Below the pieces are notes generated by a model. It was not told where the DNA came from. It made no database searches and was given only the letters and a program-made list of their open reading frames with translations. DNA of 64,000 bases from Psychrobacter sp. TAE2020 (lineage in GTDB: Bacteria; Pseudomonadota; Gammaproteobacteria; Pseudomonadales; Moraxellaceae): NCBI RefSeq assembly GCF_018919485.1, contig NZ_JAHLMU010000001.1, positions 410,655-474,654 of the forward strand, read 5' to 3'. The stretch's first letter is position 1, and the number at the start of each line of letters is the position of its first letter. The translations under genes were made by a program, and so were the position numbers. Below, one piece after another: positions 16,065 through 24,900 of this stretch.

Positions 16065-18676
16065 TTTAATGCCTTAACTCTATTTAATGAATCTAAATCT
16101 ACTTTAAACTGTCCTGGGCTTGCAGCAGGATGGTCTTTAAACTCTACCTGATGCCCACCTCCTGACAAACGTTGTTCAGTAGCGGTACTCCACATGTCAC
16201 CTACTGTACCTTCACGCACTTTAGTCCCAGTTTTAGCAGTGAAATTAACAACATATAAGTTGCCAGATTTCCACTCTTCAGGAACACCGAGTTTATTACG
16301 AACATCTGCAACCGAACCAACAGGTGTATCAGTTGCCCAACCTCCAAGATTCGATGCTGGATTTTCATTATTTCTAGCAGCTTCCTTCATTTTATTTAGC
16401 TGGCTCTCATCAACTACCATTTGAAATGTTCTTGGCTCTGTCAATACATGGTCAGTGACAGTTGTACCATTTTGCCAAGCAGGTCTTTGCGTACCCCATC
16501 TTTCTAGTTCTCGTACTGAATCCAAACCTAGATTTTCAGCAATTTGGTTGTCATTTATCCATTTAGTATCATCTACACGCTGTAGACCATCTCTATCAGT
16601 TACCTGTCCTGCATTAATATTTTCTGCGCGATGTACAACTGGGTTATTAGGCGTTGCAGTAAAATCTCTAATAGCTGAATCACCAAATCCTGAGTTATCC
16701 GTATTAACATTATTATCAATACGCTGAGCGTCTATTTCTGCTTTCGAAGCTGCACTATTCACTGTAGTTCTAGGCTTCGGCTTAGTAATATTTGCTACTG
16801 CTCCACCTGCACTTAAATCAGCACCTAGCTTAATATAACCAGCAGTTTCTTTAGGCACACCTAATTTATCTAAGGTGGCGGAAGGGACTTGCTCGGTCGG
16901 TTTTTTATTATAATTCGACCCACCTGTAGCCATATTGTCTAAACCATTAGCGATTAACACCGCACCTGCTGGACAACCAATTCCTGAAACACACGCTCCT
17001 GTACCTACTACTACTTCACCAGCACCAGTAACTGTCTGAGCAACAGGAAGCACTTTCTCATTTAATGTCTTGTCCGATGCTGCCTGAATACTATTGCCAC
17101 CGCGTAAATCAACCCCACCCCCTCCATTAATAATAGCCTGATTCTTAGATTGCGATTGTTTTTCAAAATCCTTTTGAGAAATTACCTTCGCAGTTGTGGT
17201 TGGTTTAGCCTTACCAGGAGTAGGTCCTGTTGTCTTAGCGTTGTAAGGCTGCACCACACCACCAACCCAACTATAGCCATAACTCTTCGTTTCTCCCTTA
17301 ATAAAATTAACGAGATTAGTATCAGGTTTTTCAATGTTATTGAAATTTTGAGTAATAGTAGTGTACTCTCCAGTAGAAGTAGTCTTCCACAGTCTAGAAT
17401 CAAAATCTGATGCTATTCCATGGTCGTACATTGCTTTATTAATACCATCCTTACTGGCATTTTTATGAATTTTTACTGTTCTTTTGCTCGTCCATTGTTC
17501 GCCATACTTTGTACTATTAGCCCATCGTAGGGCATCCTCTATTTCTTGCAAGGTATAAGGTTTACCATCAGCACGCTTCCAGCCTTTCTCTTTTGCTTTC
17601 TTGAGTAAAATATAAGCCAAGTCTTGTTCCTGCGGATGCAACTGTCTATTATTAGCATCCACATTAGTAGCAGTCACTGTACTTGAGGTGTCAAGTCCTG
17701 CTGCACTGCCAGCACCTAATAGCGTCAAACTAACCAAACCACTTGCTGTGCCACTAGCGATACTTTCGCTCATGCCTTTATCTACAAGTGCTTTCGCTAT
17801 CTTCTCTTGTACATCATTAAGCGTTGGCGCAGCGGCAGCGACGCCACCTGTGGTTAGTGCACCCTCAATACTACCAGTACCTAATGCGCCAAGCGCTGTG
17901 TGAGCCGCTACTCGGTAAATGCCGCCTTCATCCCATCTCTGTAGTGCCTCTTGCTTTTCTTGAGCGCTCAAAGTCGTGTCAGCTCTAATCGCTTTCATAC
18001 GATTATTGGCAAAGTCCCCAACCGCCTTCGGTGCTTCCTTACCGAACTCTTTAGTAATCTGCGTCTGCGCCCCAAGCTCCTCAGTGACCTGACTGGCATC
18101 AAACACACTCTCAAGCTTGCCGCCAAGAGCTTCACGATTCTCAGTAGTCAGATTACCTTGTGGATCGTTATAGCCACTCACGCCGCCTTTAGTAATACTG
18201 CTATCACTGTCACCATCTGTGCCATAACCAAGCCCATTCATAGCAGCTTGTGGTTTGTTATTGGTTTTACCGATACTTAAACCTGCTGAGAATGCATCAC
18301 CTTCATAGCTTGTGGTGTTTATGACGTCAGTTGAGGTGACGCCTTGTTTAAAGACGATATTGCTCTTGCCATTGGCTTGTGCTTCCTCTGATGTGGTAAA
18401 CACAGCGCCTTTGAAGTTACCTTTGCCTTCAACGATTAGATCGGCTTCATTGGCGAAGAGGCCTGTTTGTTGTCCGACAATTTTAGAATTCGCATTGATA
18501 TCGGTCTTAGCACCATTGACAGAGAGACTGGAGCCTTTACCGTTACCCATGAGGTCAACATCTAGGGTAACGCCTGCGCTCTTTTGATTGCTGTCGTAAT
18601 CGTAAGTGTCTTGTGGCGATTCCATGTTGAGGTTACCACGGATAAGACCTTGGACTTTATCCGTGTTAAAGACCAC
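16061..18676 (-). CDS. Orphan CdiA fragment sharing the resident CdiA backbone (M2)
   Basis: The first ~340 residues are nearly identical to the corresponding part of the resident CdiA and end at VDANNRQLH, where the two proteins diverge completely. The open frame reaches back to a TAG inside the hairpin near 18803, so it has no proper start of its own. Residues ~343-480 may be the entry domain. The C-terminal ~200 residues are the tip. A strand-like VVHRAENI (about 679), NLGGWATDT and GTKVREGTVG precede SGGGHQVEF (about 840). The R...Q-x-E arrangement resembles an ADP-ribosyltransferase-type toxin. That is my inference; only structure or profile comparison would decide it. Confidence 0.8.
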   Translation of the reverse strand: MVFNTDKVQGLIRGNLNMESPQDTYDYDSNQKSAGVTLDVDLMGNGKGSSLSVNGAKTDINANSKIVGQQTGLFANEADLIVEGKGNFKGAVFTTSEEAQANGKSNIVFKQGVTSTDVINTTSYEGDAFSAGLSIGKTNNKPQAAMNGLGYGTDGDSDSSITKGGVSGYNDPQGNLTTENREALGGKLESVFDASQVTEELGAQTQITKEFGKEAPKAVGDFANNRMKAIRADTTLSAQEKQEALQRWDEGGIYRVAAHTALGALGTGSIEGALTTGGVAAAAPTLNDVQEKIAKALVDKGMSESIASGTASGLVSLTLLGAGSAAGLDTSSTVTATNVDANNRQLHPQEQDLAYILLKKAKEKGWKRADGKPYTLQEIEDALRWANSTKYGEQWTSKRTVKIHKNASKDGINKAMYDHGIASDFDSRLWKTTSTGEYTTITQNFNNIEKPDTNLVNFIKGETKSYGYSWVGGVVQPYNAKTTGPTPGKAKPTTTAKVISQKDFEKQSQSKNQAIINGGGGVDLRGGNSIQAASDKTLNEKVLPVAQTVTGAGEVVVGTGACVSGIGCPAGAVLIANGLDNMATGGSNYNKKPTEQVPSATLDKLGVPKETAGYIKLGADLSAGGAVANITKPKPRTTVNSAASKAEIDAQRIDNNVNTDNSGFGDSAIRDFTATPNNPVVHRAENINAGQVTDRDGLQRVDDTKWINDNQIAENLGLDSVRELERWGTQRPAWQNGTTVTDHVLTEPRTFQMVVDESQLNKMKEAARNNENPASNLGGWATDTPVGSVADVRNKLGVPEEWKSGNLYVVNFTAKTGTKVREGTVGDMWSTATEQRLSGGGHQVEFKDHPAASPGQFKVDLDSLNRVKALK

Positions 18677-18790
18677 CCCTTTACCGTTGAGATCGTTACC
18701 AATATTAAAGGTGGTGGTGCCACCGACGTTGATTTGGCTGTTGGCATAAGTGACTGAGTCGCTGTTAGCAAACCCTTTGCCTTTATTGGT
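17637..18790 (-). repeat. Backbone repeat A, orphan copy
   Basis: About 1.15 kb of coding sequence matches 22841-23990 of the resident cdiA at nearly the same length, with scattered substitutions. It runs from the GKG(F/Y)ANSDSV region to the VDANNR(Q/K)LH junction. Crossing-over between the two copies would place the M2 toxin tip on the full-length CdiA and remove the AHH tip, cdiI and cassette M1. Confidence 0.9.
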
Positions 18791-18802
18791 GTTAAGAAAT
18801 GG

Positions 18803-18836
18803 AAAAAGCTACGATTCATGAGAGATTGTAGCTTTT
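18803..18836 (-). terminator. Cassette-boundary hairpin between M1 and M2
   Basis: gctacgat pairs with attgtagc through one G-U, with aaaaa and tttt flanks. It follows the immunity gene 18897-19268. The in-frame TAG that closes the M2 fragment's open frame lies in its stem. Confidence 0.8.
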
Positions 18837-18896
18837 GATTAAGTCTAGTTTTTTTTATATATTGCAAGCTCTATATAGACCACATACTAAAATATA

Positions 18897-19268
18897 CTAC
18901 TCGACATACGGAACATAGTTATCAAATTCCCAGTGAAAATATTTTGATAAACTAACCAATTGTTCATCTAAGCCTTTATTAAGAGTACTTTTTTTTACTA
19001 AGTCCTTGATAAAACAAAGTAAATCATGTTTATTAAATACTTCCATTACGAATATACCTTTCTCTCTGAAGTAAATATTTTTATTTTCAATAATAATCTT
19101 ATCAGAACTTTTTTCGTAATCATTAACTAAGTTAAAATGATATATATCACTTCCAAGCTCATCACCTAATAGTAAGTTGATCATCAAATTAAAACCATCA
19201 TAACCTTTTAATTCAAAATCAGCGAAGTCTTGATGATCTTCGAATGATATATATTGTAATGTAAGCAT
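18897..19268 (-). CDS. Probable immunity protein for the M1 toxin
   Basis: A 123-residue acidic soluble protein starting 3 nt after the toxin stop codon, with its AAGGACT ribosome-binding sequence overlapping the end of the toxin gene. Visible blocks are FADFELKGYDGFNLMINLLLG in part, YHFNLVNDYEK and YFREKGIFVMEVF. It is the only immunity gene in cassette M1, so pairing with the tip at 19272-21233 is the natural reading. I cannot assign a family. Confidence 0.7.
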   Translation of the reverse strand: MLTLQYISFEDHQDFADFELKGYDGFNLMINLLLGDELGSDIYHFNLVNDYEKSSDKIIIENKNIYFREKGIFVMEVFNKHDLLCFIKDLVKKSTLNKGLDEQLVSLSKYFHWEFDNYVPYVE

Positions 19269-19271
19269 TTT

Positions 19272-21101
19272 TTAGTCCTTAATATTCAAATGTGCGTTTA
19301 CGATAACAGATCTTTTCTCAGTTGGCTTAGCACCTATAGGCACTTTACTTCTGTCATAAATTATTTCAATCTGTTCAAAATTAGCTTGTACACCAGTTGT
19401 GTTATATTGAGAAGGTCTTTTTGTAGTTGGTGCTCTATAAACTCTCATGCCATCACTACTTACAAAGACATTTGCATCACTTTTACTAACTCGATAACCT
19501 GATCCTACCCAGGCTTTACCCATAGCTTCAGCTTCTGCTCGCGTTGCTGTACCCATACCTACGTTACCTTTATTTTTAGATACATTCCTCAACATTCCTG
19601 ACATTCGAGCCATTTGTTGTATTTCTGCTTGACTAATTTGTCTTGAGGCGATAGACCCAGCACCAGAACCAATGAAACCGCTACCAACGAAAGCAACAAA
19701 ATATGGATCTTGAATTCCGTCTTGCCAACCTTTTAGATAACCAGAGAAACTACCTTCCATTACTGACATCTGCATTTGATTTAATGCTTTAGGATTACCT
19801 TCCGTGAGGTTGCCCATATTTACAATATTTGCGATAAGGATAGGTATCGCGTTCATAAAGTCCTGAATTTCATTCTTACGAACTATAAAATCAGTTTTTT
19901 TGGTTAACTTGTTATAAGCAGTGTATCCAATAGTATCTCCCTGTTTATTTACTACCTCAACTAATTGCCATTGGCCGTTACTCATCACCGTAGGGCGATA
20001 CGTTGCTCCCTGCCCTCTAAATTCATCAATACACCTCGTCCAATTCAAGCATTGATCTTGAAGTTTATTTAAAGCATTTTCCTCAACTGCAACCTTGCTA
20101 GTCTCAGCCGCATTTACAGCATCTGTGACATTTCCTGTAGTCGCACCTACAGTTAAACCAACTAAGCTAGTAATGCTACTAATAACATCCTTTTGTTCAG
20201 CAGATAGTTCACTTGATTTTTTCTGATAAAGTAGATTAGATAATAGCGGTGCGGTGGCTTCACCTGCACTGGCTGACAAACCACCCGTTAAAGCATCATT
20301 GCCAGTAGCGTAGCTAACAGCTGCTCCTAGTAAAGCATGGGCTAGAATATGACCCGCTTGCTGTCCATTGGTCAGTCCATCCGTTTGATCAGCTTCTAGC
20401 CCTTTATAATACTGTCCAACCTTGAACGATACTGCTGGACTGACAGCTTTAGCAACATAGCCTGTGACACCATTACTATTCGGTCCGTAAATAGCGCCAG
20501 AGACAGCGTCAAACAGTAACCCTTGTTTTTGAACTTTATCTGCTTGCAGTAGCAAATTATCTCTATCAACTGTATTTCCTAACTGATCTTGTTCTTCAGC
20601 CTCTTCTCTTAAACCCTGCTCCTTCTTATTAAGCTCCGTCTTAATCTTACGCCGCTCCTGATCAAAGGCTTGGGTGATCTCTACCTGCGCCTCGAGCTCC
20701 TCATTAACTCGGGTTTCATCAAACCCATTCTCAAGCGCTCCTGCATACTCCTCTCGATTGTCAGTAGTGATACCACTGTTACCCGCGATACCTGTGATAC
20801 CTGCACGAGTGGTACTACTATCACTATCCCCATCCGTGCCATAACCTAAACCGTTAGTATTGCCTTGAGGCTTGTTATCTGTCATACCAAGACTGATGCC
20901 AACTTGAATAGCATCTCCGTCATAGCTACTGGTGTTCTCTATATCTTGGGTAGTAATGCCGCCTTTGCTGACATATTTGTTTAGACCCAATTCTAGGGCT
21001 TTGTCAGTGGTGGTAATCGCCCCACCAATTAAAGTAGTTTTACCACCGACTTCTAGATCAAAGCCGCCATCTCCTTTAAAGATACCCGACTGCTGACCCA
21101 C
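19272..21101 (-). CDS. Orphan CdiA fragment and toxin tip (M1)
   Basis: The open frame begins at 21233 directly after an in-frame TAA; the Met at 21101 is internal. The N-terminal ~180 residues are related to, but clearly divergent from, the resident CdiA (NGLGYGTDGDSDSSTTRAGI compares with the resident ...SSITKGGV). A charged helical stretch and a second pretoxin region follow (QAGHILAHALLGAAVSY). The C-terminal ~110 residues show GNVGMGTATRAEAEAMGKAW, VGSGYRVSK and SSDGMRVYRAPT...TTGVQANFE. I recognise this tip as common at the ends of FHA/CdiA-type proteins, although its activity is not known to me. The cognate immunity gene is 18897-19268. Confidence 0.8.
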   Translation of the reverse strand: MGQQSGIFKGDGGFDLEVGGKTTLIGGAITTTDKALELGLNKYVSKGGITTQDIENTSSYDGDAIQVGISLGMTDNKPQGNTNGLGYGTDGDSDSSTTRAGITGIAGNSGITTDNREEYAGALENGFDETRVNEELEAQVEITQAFDQERRKIKTELNKKEQGLREEAEEQDQLGNTVDRDNLLLQADKVQKQGLLFDAVSGAIYGPNSNGVTGYVAKAVSPAVSFKVGQYYKGLEADQTDGLTNGQQAGHILAHALLGAAVSYATGNDALTGGLSASAGEATAPLLSNLLYQKKSSELSAEQKDVISSITSLVGLTVGATTGNVTDAVNAAETSKVAVEENALNKLQDQCLNWTRCIDEFRGQGATYRPTVMSNGQWQLVEVVNKQGDTIGYTAYNKLTKKTDFIVRKNEIQDFMNAIPILIANIVNMGNLTEGNPKALNQMQMSVMEGSFSGYLKGWQDGIQDPYFVAFVGSGFIGSGAGSIASRQISQAEIQQMARMSGMLRNVSKNKGNVGMGTATRAEAEAMGKAWVGSGYRVSKSDANVFVSSDGMRVYRAPTTKRPSQYNTTGVQANFEQIEIIYDRSKVPIGAKPTEKRSVIVNAHLNIKD

Positions 21102-21238
21102 GGCTTTATAGTTGGCATTGATATTGGTCTTGCCGCCATTAAGCGATAGACTTGAGCCTGCACCCTCTAGAGCGATATCAGCGGTAAAGCCTATGTTCTT
21201 TTGATTGCTATGACAAGCGGTGGTGTCTGAATTTTAAA

Positions 21239-21276
21239 ATAAAAAGCTACTACACACATTTATGTATAGTAGCTTA
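21239..21276 (-). terminator. Hairpin after the resident cdiI
   Basis: agctactacaca pairs with tgtatagtagct with one mismatch, and a short A-run lies before it. It is a diverged member of the same hairpin family (gctac...gtagc outer stem) and ends the resident cdiBAI transcription unit. The M1 fragment starts 6 nt further on, at 21233. Confidence 0.75.
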
Positions 21277-21347
21277 GTTGGCAGAAATTTTTTTAATAGT
21301 CTGAAATCATTATATTGATAAAGATATGATTATATTCATTATTTAAG

Positions 21348-21941
21348 TTAAACGATTTCTACTAATTTAAAAACATTTCCTACAAAGTGTTTATCTATTA
21401 TTGCTTTGACCCTATCTGAAACAAACAAGCGATTAGTATATTCAGAAGCCCGAAATATATCAGTATTTTTAATGACGTCTCTCACTAAGACAGCAGTATG
21501 TAGTGACATGATTCTACCATCTTCAAAAACATCGTATTCTGATAGTTTTAAATCTAATGCATTACTTAAATGAACATTACAATAATAAAAATACCATGGT
21601 TCACCATGATATTCAGCTTCTAAAAAATAGCCACAGTTACCCAATATTCCTGAAAGATCATTTTTCAGGGCTTGAGAAAATACAAAAGTAGGTGCGCCCC
21701 ATACATGCATAATATTTGGCCATAATGAGGGCCTTATTACTTTACCATCTTCTACTGGTAGATACTCTTCATATTCTTTAAATTCATGAAGTTCAACAGT
21801 TTTCCAACCATCTGAAGAAAAATCTGGACTGAAAAATTTATTAGCATTAAAATAGTGATCTAGTTCTTTGGAATCATAATCTACTTCAAAGTTATGAAAA
21901 TGATCATCTAAATCTGCCTTCAGAATATAATAATTTGTCAT
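21348..21941 (-). CDS. cdiI: CdiI immunity protein for the resident CdiA
   Basis: A 197-residue soluble protein whose ATG overlaps the CdiA stop codon by 4 nt. The C-terminal part (RASEYTNRLFVSDRVKAI, then FVGNVFKLVEI) resembles DUF1629/Imm11-type immunity proteins, a group known to partner AHH nucleases. That match is from memory of the pattern, not a search. It should bind and block the AHH tip of CdiA in the cytoplasm and so protect the producing cell and its siblings. Translation is probably coupled to cdiA. Confidence 0.75.
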   Translation of the reverse strand: MTNYYILKADLDDHFHNFEVDYDSKELDHYFNANKFFSPDFSSDGWKTVELHEFKEYEEYLPVEDGKVIRPSLWPNIMHVWGAPTFVFSQALKNDLSGILGNCGYFLEAEYHGEPWYFYYCNVHLSNALDLKLSEYDVFEDGRIMSLHTAVLVRDVIKNTDIFRASEYTNRLFVSDRVKAIIDKHFVGNVFKLVEIV

Positions 21942-24900
21942 AGTCCTGCCTTTCTTTTAATAGAACCATCTTTAATAGCTAAGGCTACATTCTTAAGAAC
22001 ATTTTCAGCCTCGGCCTTGGTAGTAACTGTTCTTAGCTCGTCAACAACGTAATCAGCCATTTTTTTACTATGTAGTCCAGAAGCTCTGTGGTTTAAAGCA
22101 AACATATCAGGTGTTGCCCCCCATTGAAAACCATTTTTAGTCATGCCTGTTTTTCGCGAGCCTGAAAGTGCTACACCATTGCTAGGAGCATTTATATCAA
22201 TTCCTAATTCAGCTAAACGCTTTCTTGCTGGAGCAAATGCTCTTACGTTTCCAGCTACAATATGATGTGCTTCTTCACCATGCCTTAATGCTAAACCTTT
22301 AGAAATCATATTAGCACGTAATACCGCAGAAGAAGCAAGACTCGCAGGAGCGGCTAGTATCTCTCCCTTAACAACAGGGCTCAAATAGTTTTCTAATTTT
22401 TCTAAACTCTGCAAACCATCTTGGTTAGCTTTATAAGTTGGAGTTTTGCCAATACCATCTTTACCACTATCGATACTATAATAGATGTAATTATCATTAT
22501 AATACCCACTACTATTGAACATAACAATATCAGATTTTTGTTTTGAACTACTATACTTATCCTTCGGTAGTACTGTTTTGGCATACTGAGCCTTTAGCTT
22601 ATTATAAGCATTCTCAGCAGTAATTATATCTCCTTTAACTATACGTTTCTCTGCACTTTGAATACCTGATATTGAAAAGCCCAATTCATTTTCAAATCTG
22701 TCTAGAATTGCAGCACCCTTGCTATCTAAATGAGATAATGTAACTGCATATAGTATAGTGTTCCAGTATTCCTCAGTTCCTCCTTCTGATTCAGCTAGTT
22801 TCTTCGCAACTGAATTCAAAACTTGTATTTCTGATGTATGCAACTTTCTATTATTCGCATCCACATTAGTCGCCGTCACCGTACTTGAGGTATCTAGTCC
22901 TGCCGCACTGCTAGCACCTAATAGCGTCAAACTAACCAAACCACTTGCTGTGCCACTAGCGATACTTTCGCTCATGCCTTTATCTACAAGTGCTTTCGCT
23001 ATTTTCTCTTGGATATTATTAAGCGTCGGTGCAGCAGCAGCAACGCCACCTGTGGTTAAGGCACCTTCAACACTACCAGTACCCAATGCGCCAAGCGCTG
23101 TGTGAGCAGCGACTCTATAAACACCACCTTCATCCCATTTTTTAATAGCTTCCAACTTTTCATCAATACTAAGAGTATTATCAGCTTTAATGGCTTGAAT
23201 ACGACTTTCTGAGAAGTCAGCCACCGCTTTAGGCGCTTCCTTACCGAACTCCTTAGTAATCTGATTCTGCGCTTGCAGCTCCTCAGTGACACGAGTGGCA
23301 TCAAACACACTCTCAAGCTTACCCGCAAGTGCTTGGCTATTGTCTGTAGTGAAAATACCTTGCTCGTCGTTATAACCACTGACGCCCCCTTTGGTGATAC
23401 TGCTGTCGCTATCACCGTCTGTGCCGTAGCCAATACCATTCATGGTGGCTTGTGGTTTATCTTTGATCTTACCAATACTTAAACCAGCAGAGATCGCATC
23501 GCCGTCATAGCTTGTGGTGTTTACGATATCGGTTGAGGTGACGCCTTGTTTAAAGACGATGTTACTCTTGCCATTGGCTTGTGCTTCCTCTGATGTGGTG
23601 AAGACGGCGCCTTTGAAGTTACCTTTGCCTTCAACGATTAGATCGGCTTCATTGGCGAAGAGGCCTGTTTGTTGCCCGACAATTTTAGAATTCGCATTGA
23701 TATTAGTCTTAGCACCATTGACAGAGAGGCTGGAGCCTTTACCGTTACCCATGAGGTCAACATCAAGGTTAAAGCCTGCGCTCTTCTGATTGCTGTCGTA
23801 CTCGTAAGTATCTTGTGGACTCTCTAAGGTCACATTGCCGCCGATAACGCCTTGGACTTTATCCGTGTTAAAGACCACGCCTTTACCGTTGAGATCGTTA
23901 CCAATATCAAAGGTGGTGGTGCCACCGACGTTGACTTGGCTATCGGCATAAGTGACTGAGTCGCTGTTGGCATAGCCTTTGCCCCTGCTGGCACTGGCGG
24001 TGATACCGACACCGCTACCTGTTGATGCATAGCCCCCAATAGCCGCACTTGAGCTTGAGTTATCACTACGAGTATTGCTGTTTTGTGCCACGGCGTTAAT
24101 ATTTAAGTTGTTATCCGCTTGGAACAGCGCGTCATTGGTGACGTTAAGATTACTGCCATTGATGTTGATGTTGCTATCGGTGCCACCGCCGGTTGCAATA
24201 AGGGCTAGGTTATTGGTAGTGATGTTTGAGGCGTGGTTGACCTCAGTGTAGCTTGAGCTGTTTGATTGACTCTTTTGAGTGCCTATAGTGGCTTGGATAC
24301 GGGTGTTGCCCACGCCTTTGAGATTGCCATCGAGTAGATCGTACCCCGCACTATTGGCCTCGGCAGCTAAGGCTTTTACCTTTAATAACCCAGCAGCGCC
24401 TGCCATACCTTTCATACGTACGCTTTGGGTATTGCCACCAGCATCGACTAGGGCGTCAATGCTCTTAGCACTGTCAATCAGGCTGTTGGAAACCGACACC
24501 GTTAGACCGCTTTGTTTAAACGTCTGCTCACTTTGATTGGTGTAGACATCTAGGGCGTTATCGATGTTGATCTGTTTGGCGCGGACAATAGTGTTGCCAC
24601 GCTCCGTGGAATTGATGTCTTTGTCGCTATCAGCGCCCATACCAGCAATCAAGTTACTACCTGTTTGCTGGTATTTACCGCCTGCCGTGATGATGACGTT
24701 GCCGTCGATTGCGCCAACATTGCTGGCAGTATGGGTCAAGGAGGTGCTGGTGTTACTTTCATCGGTTTGCTGGCGACCAATGGTGATACTGGCGCCACCT
24801 GTGCTAAACATGCCTGACTTTTTCTCTTGCGAGATATTAGTTTTACTTGAGGTGTTCTGGGCGGCTAAGATGCTGACATCACCCTTAGTCGCAATAAGCT

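Noticed and set aside
1683..21276. Boundary hairpins as integron attC sites
   Set aside because: The stems are short, symmetric and flanked by A and T runs as in terminators. There is no integrase gene or attC core sequence in the window.
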